Assembly (NCBI GenBank): GCA_036491755.1
Contig: DASXBJ010000089.1
Coordinates: 1 to 11,955, forward strand
DNA: 11,955 bases
From: DASXBJ01 sp036491755
Lineage (GTDB): Bacteria; Chloroflexota; Dormibacteria; Dormibacterales; Dormibacteraceae
Direction: 5' to 3'
Shown: positions 1 through 7,500 of the stretch, in pieces
Layout: the number at the start of each line of letters is the position of its first letter
Numbering within the stretch: the stretch's first letter is position 1
Made by a program: the position numbers and the translations under genes
Notes under the pieces: generated by a model
What the model saw: only the letters and a program-made list of their open reading frames with translations
What the model was told of the DNA's origin: nothing
The model's database searches: none

Positions 1-1549
1 GGGCGAACAGCGTGGCTCCCGCCCGGGTGCTCACGGCCATCTTGCCGTACAGGTTTATGACGTGGGTGTGAACCGTGGCCTCCGATACATAGAGTCTGCG
101 AGCGATCTCCTTGTTGGTGCCACCCCGGGCCAGCAACCTCAGAACGTCCACTTCACGGTCGGTCAGACCGGCGGGCCAGGAGCGCGCGGCGCGATTCGCT
201 GCCGTCGGGTGGCCGGCGGCATCGAGCACGGCGTCCACGGCGCGTCGGTCAAGCTTGCCGGCCGTCACTTCGCGGCGTAGCTCGGCGGCCGCCTCGTCGC
301 GATTCAAAGCACGTCTCCACGAGCGATCTTCGGTCATCGATTGGTACGCCTCGGCAACCACAAGGAGGCGGGGAGGAAACGGAATCGCCGCGGCTCGAAG
401 ACTTCGGTGGTAACCGGATCCATCCATGTGCTCGTGGTGCAGCCCTGCAACATCCCCGGACGGCCGCATAGGCTCGCAGACGCTCATGATCCTTTGGCTG
501 TGGTAGGCGTGCAGGTGCACGCGCGACCACTCAGCCGGATTCAGACTCCCGCGCTTGATCCAAACCTGATTGGGAATGCTGAGGTTTCCCAGGTCGTGGA
601 CCTGGGCAGCCCGCCGCAGGGTGGTGATCTCGGCGGCGCCAAGCCCCGCGGCCGCCCCGGCATCCGTCACCAAACGCGCGAGGCGCGCCGAGTGTCCGTG
701 CGTGTAGGTGGACTTGAGATCGACGAAATCGGCGAGCGCCCCGCTCACCTCATCGAGGTGAGACGTTGCGACTCGCCGGTGGGGTTCAGGTTCGGCCGCC
801 AGCGCCTCCTCCCAAACCGAAGGCGCCGCGATTGACTGAACGACCTCACGGCTGTTCTGCAGCCATAGCCTCGCCAGATCGGGATCGAACTCGCTTCCGC
901 TCCGGTCACGCACTACCGAGTCCGCCGCCTCGACTCCGCCGACGTGGTGATAGGTCTGGGCCACGTGCACCATATGGACTAGTCGCGAAATGGCGGATTG
1001 GGCCTCCCCGCTTGGCACGCCGGGAAAGACCTTTCCGTCCCATCGTGCATACGAGTAGCGGAGCGAGGACGTTACCTGGGCGGTGGCACCAAGTCTTTCC
1101 GACAACCTGACCGCGACTTCAGCGACGTTGGCGAAAGCCTCGGGGACACTCTGACCCGTGGACATGAACGCGGCCAAACCTCTAGCCCAGTCTGCCGGGC
1201 CCCATTGGCGGGCGAGCTTGGCCACCGCGATTCGCATGAGCTCAGGCCGATTGGCGAAATCTGCCTCCGAGAGCCAATGCCGCACGCTAATGTCGTCGCC
1301 GGCCCCCATGCGGCTCTGAGCGTCGACCGCTCCGGTACAGCCAACGTGGTAAAGCAGTGCGAGGTAGAAGACATCGGAGAGGTCGTCAGCTGACCAGCCT
1401 GCCAGCCGCCCCAGCTCGACCGCAAGCAAGGCATCCCGCAGGGCGCTCTCGGCCGGCACGTCATGGGCGAGATCGCTGGCCAGCGAAACCGTGGCCAGGA
1501 GCTCCGCGAGCCGCAGTCCGAGGTTGAAGTCGCCCGGGTCACCAGGCAA
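1..1549 (-). CDS. HD-GYP domain protein with C-terminal LuxR helix-turn-helix (3' end cut by window edge)
   Basis: Read from a TTG at 1549, the frame stays open for 516 codons to the window edge. The N-terminus (about residues 12-60) resembles a degenerate first HD domain, with an LYHVGCTG segment. Residues about 275-430 form an HD-GYP phosphohydrolase domain: H318-D319 in VHDLGN, then HHEHMDGSGYH at 371-381. HD-GYP proteins hydrolyse cyclic di-GMP or related dinucleotides, and the metal-binding His/Asp pattern is kept. Two deviations are visible: the lysine of HDIGK is Asn, and the Pro of GYP is His, so activity or specificity may differ. Residues about 461-516 are a LuxR/GerE helix-turn-helix (LTDREVDVLRLLA, then NKEIARRLYVSEATVHTHV); only its last few residues are missing. 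There is no receiver domain, so it looks like a one-component cytoplasmic regulator. A TAG lies in frame upstream with no ATG or GTG in between, which supports the TTG start. Domain assignment is confident; the ligand is unknown. Confidence 0.9.
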   Translation of the reverse strand, partial: MPGDPGDFNLGLRLAELLATVSLASDLAHDVPAESALRDALLAVELGRLAGWSADDLSDVFYLALLYHVGCTGAVDAQSRMGAGDDISVRHWLSEADFANRPELMRIAVAKLARQWGPADWARGLAAFMSTGQSVPEAFANVAEVAVRLSERLGATAQVTSSLRYSYARWDGKVFPGVPSGEAQSAISRLVHMVHVAQTYHHVGGVEAADSVVRDRSGSEFDPDLARLWLQNSREVVQSIAAPSVWEEALAAEPEPHRRVATSHLDEVSGALADFVDLKSTYTHGHSARLARLVTDAGAAAGLGAAEITTLRRAAQVHDLGNLSIPNQVWIKRGSLNPAEWSRVHLHAYHSQRIMSVCEPMRPSGDVAGLHHEHMDGSGYHRSLRAAAIPFPPRLLVVAEAYQSMTEDRSWRRALNRDEAAAELRREVTAGKLDRRAVDAVLDAAGHPTAANRAARSWPAGLTDREVDVLRLLARGGTNKEIARRLYVSEATVHTHVINLYGKMAVSTRAGATLFA

Positions 1550-1557
1550 TGCTTTCG

Positions 1558-1563
1558 TCCTCC
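1558..1563 (-). promoter_or_regulatory. Shine-Dalgarno sequence that fixes the TTG start at 1549
   Basis: The minus strand reads GGAGGACGAAAGCATTG. This is a near-perfect anti-16S match with good spacing to the TTG. It decides the start, because no other start codon lies between the upstream in-frame TAG and this TTG. Confidence 0.75.
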
Positions 1564-1574
1564 ACGTTCGGCCG

Positions 1575-1580
1575 ATTATC
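1575..1580 (-). promoter_or_regulatory. Putative -10 box (GATAAT) of the HD-GYP/LuxR gene
   Basis: The minus strand carries GATAAT, one base off the sigma-70 -10 consensus. It would place transcription start roughly 20 bases before the TTG, leaving just enough room for the Shine-Dalgarno sequence. The -35 region (GTTAGA at a 16-base spacing) is poor, so this rests on the -10 and its position only. Confidence 0.4.
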
Positions 1581-1744
1581 CAGGCTATTGAGAGGATCTA
1601 ACGAGTGCCCAGCCCTCGCGACCCACCGAGCGTGGCGCGTATTCGAACTTTCGGGAGACGCGGGAAGGCGGGAAGCCATAGCGGCCTCGGTTGCTTAGCG
1701 GTATGGCCGATCGGGTTTGCCGAGCACGGCGCCAGGGTCGACCT

Positions 1745-2194
1745 TTAGTAGTGCGCCCAGATCTTGCGCAGCGGCGTTCCCAGTATTTCGCTCAGCTCCG
1801 CCAGGCTCGAATCTGAGAGATCTTCAAGCGCGTACAGCGCCTCCAGGACGAAGCGCGCGAATCCCGCAGGCCAGTCGTACCTCAAGTCGTTGAGGTCGAG
1901 GTTTGCTCTGCAACAGGGCGGTGACACGGCACGGTTTGTGAATCTGTTCTTGAATGCATCATCCATCCGGTCTGTCCACCAATCCCGATCAAGCTCTTGA
2001 CCGCAGCTCGGACAGCAGACACGCTCGAAATTGGAGCCCTGGTCGACGAACTTAATGTGCTCGGTAGTGGTTGCGGTTACGTGGCCGGTCGCAGAAGTGA
2101 GCTGGGCAAAACGAGCGCGCGCCCGCTCAGCGGAAGCGACGTCCGGAACGAAACTAGGGTCGGTCGGGATCAGTCGCAGGAAGTTATCTGACAC
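1745..2194 (-). CDS. Small zinc-ribbon-like protein of unknown function
   Basis: A 149-residue soluble protein with no signal peptide or membrane segment. It contains a CCPSC cluster (C60, C61, C64) and a second CC pair (C94, C95) 29 residues later, which together look like one zinc-ribbon or zinc-finger site. The C-terminal half (about 105-149) is predicted helical and acidic. The N-terminus (MSDNFLRLIPTDPSFVP) resembles small bacterial hypothetical proteins of similar size, but I cannot name a characterised member. The start is GTG at 2194; a TAG lies in frame just upstream, so the protein cannot extend much further. No clear Shine-Dalgarno precedes it. Bases 1921-2100 are 55% GC (99 of 180), against about 70% in a sample of the cyclase gene, which may indicate acquisition or weaker codon selection. 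The frame is well supported; the function is not known. Confidence 0.75.
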   Translation of the reverse strand: MSDNFLRLIPTDPSFVPDVASAERARARFAQLTSATGHVTATTTEHIKFVDQGSNFERVCCPSCGQELDRDWWTDRMDDAFKNRFTNRAVSPPCCRANLDLNDLRYDWPAGFARFVLEALYALEDLSDSSLAELSEILGTPLRKIWAHY

Positions 2195-2270
2195 CGTCTA
2201 GACCGACGCGCATGACATTGCGCGGCCGATGGTAAGCCTTCCACGCTGCATCCGACAGCGACCAGTTTCG

Positions 2271-2351
2271 TGCGCGCCGGACAGATCAATCAAGGCGACA
2301 CACCGTCTGCCGCTTCAGAGAGGCCGAACGCAGTGAGGCTGAGCTGGAGCG
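2271..2351. repeat. 81-bp direct repeat, copy 1 (distal to tRNA-Gly)
   Basis: This segment matches 2365-2445 at 78 of 81 positions. The three differences are all transitions (at repeat positions 29, 39 and 49). The copies are 94 bp apart start to start, separated by 13 bp. Read on the minus strand the copy begins with CGCTCCA, the same seven bases that end the tRNA-Gly, and is followed by non-tRNA sequence. It has no convincing coding content. Confidence 0.9.
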
Positions 2352-2354
2352 CCA

Positions 2355-2374
2355 CCGGCGCGCTTGCGCGCCGG
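2355..2374 (-). other. Perfect GC-rich stem-loop between the two direct repeats
   Basis: CCGGCGCGC, two bases, then GCGCGCCGG: a perfect 9-bp inverted repeat with a minimal loop (in practice 8 bp with a 4-base loop). It lies downstream of tRNA-Gly in the direction of transcription and could end or stabilise that transcript. No T-run follows, so I do not call it an intrinsic terminator. Confidence 0.5.
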
Positions 2375-2445
2375 ACAGATCAATCAAGGCGATACACCGT
2401 CTACCGCTTCAGGGAGGCCGAACGCAGTGAGGCTGAGCTGGAGCG
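2365..2445. repeat. 81-bp direct repeat, copy 2 (overlaps the 3' end of tRNA-Gly)
   Basis: This is the partner of 2271-2351. On the minus strand it starts inside the tRNA-Gly 3' end (CGCTCCA, including the encoded CCA) and continues as the trailer sequence. Identity between the copies stops exactly inside the tRNA acceptor. That is expected if a tRNA plus spacer was once tandemly duplicated and one tRNA copy later lost, or if the end was created by recombination at the tRNA. Confidence 0.9.
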
Positions 2446-2514
2446 GGAGACGGGCTTCGAACCCGCTACCTCGACCTTGGCAAGGTCGCGCTCTACCAAG
2501 TGAGCTACTCCCGC
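2439..2514 (-). tRNA. tRNA-Gly (anticodon GCC)
   Basis: A 76-base cloverleaf on the minus strand. The acceptor stem GCGGGAG pairs with CTCCCGC. The D arm is GCTC/GAGC with a TTGG loop. The anticodon arm CGACC/GGTCG holds the loop TTGCCAA, giving anticodon GCC, which reads GGC and GGU glycine codons. The T arm is GCGGG-TTCGAAG-CCCGT, closed by one G-U pair. The discriminator base is T and the CCA end is encoded. The gene lies 47 bp after the stop codon of the GH3 gene on the same strand. A repeated trailer follows it. Confidence 0.97.
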
Positions 2515-2528
2515 TCGACAGAGGATTG

Positions 2529-2534
2529 ATTCTA
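2529..2534 (-). promoter_or_regulatory. Putative -10 box (TAGAAT) of tRNA-Gly
   Basis: The minus strand reads TAGAAT, ending 14 bases before the tRNA 5' end, which would give a leader of about 7 bases. No good -35 is seen at 16-18 bases, so the tRNA might instead be read through from the GH3 gene. Confidence 0.35.
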
Positions 2535-2538
2535 GCTT

Positions 2539-2555
2539 GAGCCTCAGGGAAGCTC
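2539..2555 (-). terminator. Weak stem-loop after the GH3 gene
   Basis: On the minus strand GAGCTT, a 5-base loop CCCTG, then AGGCTC: six pairs including one G-T. It begins 7 bases after the GH3 stop codon. The tract that follows is not T-rich, so this is at best a weak attenuator between the GH3 gene and tRNA-Gly. Confidence 0.25.
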
Positions 2556-2561
2556 TTCTGC

Positions 2562-3761
2562 TCAGGCGGTGAGGGCTGGGCGGCAGTGGGTGAAGCGGCG
2601 GCCGTATGTGTCGCGCAAGGCGTTCACCCGCACCGCCGAGGCGTGGATCGCGGCTCGATCCAGGCGACCGGCGTAGACCGCCGCCCTGACCGCGGCGATC
2701 GCGTCCGCCTCGTAGCCAGGGTCGCCGTTGCCGAGCAGGATCATGTCGTTGCCCGCGCCCACCGCGAGGACCGCGGCCTCGGGCAGCGACCAACGAGCGC
2801 CGATGCCTCCCATGCTCAGCGAGTCGGTCATGATCACGCCCCCGAAGCCGAACTGCGTGCGGAGCCGCGCCACCACGGGAGCCGAGAACAGCGCGGGCGT
2901 GCCGCCCGCGCCGAGGCCTGGAACGTAGACCGAGGTCGTCATCACAGCGTCCGCCCCGGCCGCAATGCCGGCCCGGAAGGAAGGCGCCTGGACCTGGTTC
3001 CACCGCGCCTCGGACTCGGGGTCGGTCGGTATGGCGACGTGTGGATCTCCGGGTGCGCCGCCCAGGCCTGGGAAGTGCTTCAACGTCGCCCCCACGCCGC
3101 CGTCGTGCAGTCCCTGCACCGCGGCGACTACGAGTGGCGCGTCGTACGCGGCGTTGGAGCCGAAGGAGCGGTCGCCGATGACCTTGTCGCCGGCGTTGGT
3201 CCGAACGTCGGCGACCGGTGCGAGGTTGAGACCGAGCCCAGCCGCGCGTAGACCGACGGCCGAGGCTCGCTCGAGAGCTCGCACACTGGCGGCGCCCCCC
3301 GCACCCGCAACCAGCTGCGACGGCGGAACGAAGCCGGCCCGGACCTGCGCCACCTGGCCTCCTTCCTCGTCCGTCATCAGAAGGATCGGGTGATCGAGGC
3401 AGGCGCCCGTCGCGATGGTCTGCAGTCGGTCGCTCCACACCTTCAGGCCCGCCGGGTCGCTGCCGAAGTTCGAGCCGAACAGGAGAACCCCGCCCACGCG
3501 CCCATCGGTCAACAGCGAGAGCATCAGGGGCGAGATCTCGGTGCCTCGAGTCGACAGGACCATGATCGAACCCAGGTCCTGGTCGAGGCTGACGGACTCG
3601 GGAACCTGGGCCGCAGCGGGCAATGTGATCTGCATTGGGGTCGGCGAGGCGAGCTGCGCGGCCAGGCGCTGCGCGGTCGGACGGCCGGCCACGACCATGC
3701 CGCCGACCAGGGCCACGACCATCACCAGACCGACCTGAGCCAGGCGCTGCCCCCTAGACAC
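2562..3761 (-). CDS. Membrane-anchored glycoside hydrolase family 3 protein (NagZ-like)
   Basis: A 399-residue protein with the GH3 N-terminal barrel. It probably removes beta-linked N-acetylhexosamine, for example from peptidoglycan fragments. An uncleaved anchor or signal lies at about residues 9-26 (GLVMVVALVGGMVVAG), so it acts outside the membrane, unlike cytoplasmic NagZ of E. coli. Landmarks in order: DEEGGQVAQVR at 131-141, GDRSFG at 196-201, KHFPG at 228-232, the catalytic-loop dyad D239 and H241 (GDPH), and the expected nucleophile D313 in GVIMTDSLSMGG. The loop reads PGLGGAPGDPH where NagZ enzymes usually have PGHGxxxxDSH; the distal Asp/His pair remains, but the earlier His is Leu. 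Length and motif order fit a single-domain GH3. The start is GTG at 3761, without a clear Shine-Dalgarno. The membrane-protein gene ends 34 bp upstream, which suggests co-transcription. Fold confident; substrate inferred. Confidence 0.9.
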   Translation of the reverse strand: MSRGQRLAQVGLVMVVALVGGMVVAGRPTAQRLAAQLASPTPMQITLPAAAQVPESVSLDQDLGSIMVLSTRGTEISPLMLSLLTDGRVGGVLLFGSNFGSDPAGLKVWSDRLQTIATGACLDHPILLMTDEEGGQVAQVRAGFVPPSQLVAGAGGAASVRALERASAVGLRAAGLGLNLAPVADVRTNAGDKVIGDRSFGSNAAYDAPLVVAAVQGLHDGGVGATLKHFPGLGGAPGDPHVAIPTDPESEARWNQVQAPSFRAGIAAGADAVMTTSVYVPGLGAGGTPALFSAPVVARLRTQFGFGGVIMTDSLSMGGIGARWSLPEAAVLAVGAGNDMILLGNGDPGYEADAIAAVRAAVYAGRLDRAAIHASAVRVNALRDTYGRRFTHCRPALTA

Positions 3762-3795
3762 CGGGCGTCAGTCTACGGCCGCCCGGTCTCCTCGG

Positions 3796-4341
3796 CTAGC
3801 GGCGGTAGCGGTACTTGAGAACCAGAACGGCGGTGGCGCATCCCCACAGGGCGGCCATGAGCGGGAGCACCGCCACCGAGCTCGCGCGGGGCAGGCCGGC
3901 GCCTTCGAGGAACCCGTACCCGAATGTGATCAACGCGGTCATGCCCGCGGCGAACCCGAAGGCCTGGACCTGGATCCGCTTCTGCAGATCGTCGAGCCGG
4001 CCCAGCACCCTGACGAACAGCCAGGTGAGGAGGGCCGCCGGGGCCAGCGGGACGGCCGCGATGTAGTAGCGCCAGTCCGCCTCTGGGTTGGCCTGGACGA
4101 CGATGGTGCACCCGACCAGGACCATCAGGTAAGCCACCACCACCAGGCCGAACTCGATGGGGGCTCGATAGAGGACCCAGGTCGAGGAGACCGCAGGTGG
4201 CGGCAGCGGGACGCCGGGAAAGTTGACCGGCGACGGGGCCTCGGTGCGGATGAACGGGGAGGCAGGGTGCGTGAAGGCCGGCTCGACCGGAGCTTCGAGC
4301 GGCGCCTGGACCTCAGGCTGGACCGGCTCCTGTTCAGTCAT
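3796..4341 (-). CDS. Four-helix membrane protein of unknown function
   Basis: Starting at ATG 4341 gives 181 residues. Residues 1-55 are a Pro/Glu-rich, probably disordered and cytoplasmic tail. Four hydrophobic segments follow at about 63-83, 92-112, 126-145 and 155-177, ending in the basic tail KYRYRR. A charged segment between helices 2 and 3 (GRLDDLQKRIQVQAFGF), then the segment ITFGYGFLEGAGLPR, look like the conserved core; I recall similar motifs in uncharacterised bacterial integral membrane proteins but know no function. The frame stays open upstream to a TTG at 4371, but that extension adds nothing recognisable, so the ATG is preferred. Neither start has a good Shine-Dalgarno. It lies 34 bp upstream of the GH3 gene on the same strand and may share its transcript. 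Confidence 0.75.
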   Translation of the reverse strand: MTEQEPVQPEVQAPLEAPVEPAFTHPASPFIRTEAPSPVNFPGVPLPPPAVSSTWVLYRAPIEFGLVVVAYLMVLVGCTIVVQANPEADWRYYIAAVPLAPAALLTWLFVRVLGRLDDLQKRIQVQAFGFAAGMTALITFGYGFLEGAGLPRASSVAVLPLMAALWGCATAVLVLKYRYRR

Positions 4342-4534
4342 GGCCCGGCCATGGTAAACCGGCGAGCTCAAGAATCAGCCTCGCAAGGCTGGGCGGCGGC
4401 CGCGCGAATCACCAGGTCACAGCACTACCAACGCAAGTCCCGCGGGGATCGGTCGCTTAAATAATTGCTGACGCAGCGCGGCGCCCCGGGGGGGCCGTCC
4501 TGACCTTGGCGCCGAACCTATGGCCGCACCCCAG

Positions 4535-4557
4535 CCGTCGCCCCGAAGTGGCGACGG
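4535..4557 (-). terminator. Stem-loop just after the cyclase stop codon
   Basis: On the minus strand CCGTCGCC, a 7-base loop ACTTCGG, then GGCGACGG: a perfect 8-bp stem beginning 4 bases after the cyclase TGA. No T-run follows, so it is a candidate for high-GC-type termination or 3' end protection. The rest of 4342-4534 includes a run of seven G at 4488-4494 but no gene and no convincing promoter. Confidence 0.45.
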
Positions 4558-4561
4558 AGGC

Positions 4562-7500
4562 TCAGATTTGGAAGCGGTCTATGTAGTTGGTGTCGCCCAC
4601 CTTTTTCAGGATGGCGATACCGGCTTCGGTTTCCGCCGCGTCGCCCCTGACGGCGCCGCGCTCGGCGCGGGCGCGTCCCAGGTTGGGCGTCGAACCGATC
4701 CGCTCCCACATCTCGATCGCCCGGTCCAGCTCGCTGAGGTCTCGGCGCGCGAGGCCCATGGTGCGCCGGGCCTGGGCTTCCAGGAGCGGCAAGGCGCTGC
4801 TGATGGCCCGGGCCAGGATCGTCTCCAGCACCGCTTCCGGCACCGCCTGGTGGTTGTCGTTGGCCAGGCACAGCCGGCGCTCGACCATCTCGGAGGGTTG
4901 CCTGTCGACGGTGACGGGATCGCTGTCGGCAAAGCCTGCATCGCCCTTGATGAACGGACGGAGCAGCTGGTTCAGGTGGTCGGCCGGAAAACGCGACAGG
5001 ATGGACTCGATCGCGTCTGTCGCGGCGGCGACCAGGCGACCGTCACCCCGGCCAACTCCCACGTTCAGGCCGGCGATGAATCCCCTGAGCCCATATCCCG
5101 CCGCATGGCTTCCGGCATCGTGCCAGGCCTCCAGGGCCCGGTAGAAGACCGTCGTAGCCTCGTCCCAGCGGCCGAGCGTCGACAGTGTGAGCGCACGCCA
5201 GGCGAACAGGTGCAGCGCCGGGTAGGGCGCCTGGCCGGGCAGCAAGCGTGCGACCATCTGCGCGGAGTCGCGGTCGGCGGTCGCCAGGTCGCCGGCCAGA
5301 TACGACATCCATGCCACCATCGAGTGAGCGTCCAGCCGCTCGTAAAGGCCGAGGCGATCCTCGAACTTCAGCCGCTCGCGCGCGGTCTCGATGGCGGCGG
5401 CCCAATTGTTCCTCGAGGTGGCGATGCCTCCCAGCGCATCGAGGGCCGCGCTCGCCAGCTCCCGGTCGTCCAGCTCGTCGGCGATCACGATCGCCTTCTC
5501 TGCGCTGGCCTGGCCCTCGGCCACGACAGCGTCGTCGGGGATTCCGTCGACCTGGACCCAGAACGGATAGAACGCATCCGCGGCCAGGAACCGGCCAATC
5601 GAGCGCCGATCGGTCGCCTTCTCGAGCAGCCTCCAGCCCTTGGCGCGGAGCTCGTTCATCCATTCCTTCGACGGCCGGTCGCCGACCGAGCCCTGCCATC
5701 GAGTGGCCACCATCAACATCCCGCCGAGCGCTCGGAGCCGGTCATCCGCTGGGGCGTCCAGCTGCTCGTAGGATTCGAGAGCAAGGCTGTACTCCTCCAA
5801 TCCTGTGTCGCCCGCGGTCAGATCCCCCAGGCGCTCGTGGAGATGAGGCAGGACCGACCGGTCCACAAAGTCGAACGAGGCGCGGATATGACGTGCTGCC
5901 TCCGGCGTGGCCCCAGCGGAGCTGGCCACGTCGGCCGCCTTGAGCAGCCATTTGGCCGCCATGCCCCGCGCATGCTTGGTGTCCTCGGCGGACGGATCGA
6001 GCGCAGTGAGGAGCACCGCCGCCTCGCGGTAGTGAAACGCCAGGATCTCGGCCAGCGCGACATCGCGGCCGGCGCTCGTGGACTCGACCCAGTGCGCTGC
6101 CTCGGCGTGGAGACGGGCGCGCTCCGAGCGCGGCAGCGTTCCGTACGCGACCTCCTGGATGAGGATGTGTCTGAAGCTGTACCGGTCGCCGTCTGAGGGA
6201 CGGATGAGGTCGCGATCGGCGAGGTTCTCGCACAGGTGCAGGGCCTGGCCGGCGAGCCCCGCCTCCAGGGCCTGCACCCCGGCGGCACGGAACGATCGGC
6301 CGAACACGCTGCCGAGCTGCAGGACCCTGCGCTCCATCGGCGGCAGCAGGTCCAGCCTGGCCAGCACGGTGGCCTGGACGGTGTCAGGCAGCCGAGCCAG
6401 CGACCCCTGCTCGAGGTAGGAGCGGACCAGCTCCCCGGCGTAGAACGGGTTGCCTTCGGATCGCTCGGCGACGAGGTCGATGACCTCCGGCGCATCAGTC
6501 TCGAGCAGGTACGTGACCAGGGTCGCGATGGCGGATTCGCCGAGAGGCTCGAGGGCGATCGCGAGGTGGTTCAAGCGGCCGCCTCCCCAGTTGGGCCGCC
6601 GGTCGAGCAGCTCCGGACGGGCGAGCACGATCATGAGCACGGCCGCCTCGCCCCGCGGCTGCATCACGAACTCGGCGAGGTCGAGCAGGCTGTCGCTGGA
6701 CCAGTGCAGGTCCTCGAACACGATCACGAGCGGCGCACGGCGCGAAACCGCTTCGAGCGTGGAGCGCCAGGCCGCGAACAAGAGGTCCTTGTCCACCCCC
6801 TCGGCGCCCATCTCGCCCACGGTGGCCGCGAGCAACCTGGCGTTGCGATCCGCATCCGCGACTCCGAGCGTATAGAGCCAGGCCGCGATGTCCTCGCGCA
6901 TGTGCTCGGGCATCGCGTCCTCGGCGTGCCCGATGAGGTCGAAGAGGACCTGACGCATCGGCCAGTAGGTGAGCTGCTGGCCGTACGGGAGGCACTGCGC
7001 GGTCGCCACCAACGCGTTGGGCGCGAGGCTTGGCAGCCAGTCGAGGAACTCTTCGACCAGCCGCGTCTTGCCCGTTCCCGCGGGCGCGATCACGCTCACC
7101 ATCGACGGCCGCTTCTCGATCACCGCCCGCCGCGCCACGAGCTGGAGCTGCGCGAAGTCGTTCTCGCGGCCGACCAGCGGGCTGCGCGCGCGCCGCTGGG
7201 TCTTGGCTTTGCGAGGTCCCAGCACCTCGCGCGCGAGAACCGGCGCCGACTTGCCCTTGGCCTCGATCGCCAGCTCGTCGCCGAACTCGAAGTTGACGGC
7301 GGCCCGCACAGTTCGGTCGCTGGCGATGATCGCCCATGGCTCGGCGGCCTGCTGGAGGCGCGCCGCGACGTTGGTCGCGTCGCCGGTGATCAGGAAGTCG
7401 CCCGCGGATTGGTCGCGACTCGCGACCACCTCGCCCGTGCTGATGCCGAACCGGATGGCGATTCGCCCGTGCAGCAGCTCATCGTTCCGGACGCGATCAC

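Noticed and set aside
1072..1542. Minus-strand 156-codon open frame inside the HD-GYP gene
   Set aside because: Out of frame with the HD-GYP/LuxR reading, which is open over the whole 516 codons with motifs in the expected order.
2271..2445. Possible CRISPR array
   Set aside because: Only two 81-bp copies with a 13-bp separation; too long, too few and tRNA-associated, and no cas genes are in view.
2439..2445. tRNA 3' end as a phage or integron attachment site
   Set aside because: The shared tRNA sequence is only seven bases, and no integrase or phage gene is in the window. Kept as a possible origin of the repeat but not called as an att site.
2270..2503. Plus-strand open frame containing ETGFEPATSTLA
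   Set aside because: This is the antisense reading of tRNA-Gly and its repeat, a well-known annotation artefact.
2401..3438. Minus-strand 345-codon open frame overlapping the GH3 gene and tRNA
   Set aside because: Arg-rich out-of-frame reading of the GH3 gene that also runs through the tRNA; no domain.
4341..4371. TTG start giving a 10-residue longer membrane protein
   Set aside because: No Shine-Dalgarno and no conserved content in the added residues; the ATG at 4341 is simpler.
4481..4497. C4/G7 tract as a phase-variable switch
   Set aside because: It lies in an intergenic region without a clear promoter, and a run of seven G in DNA of this GC content is weak evidence.
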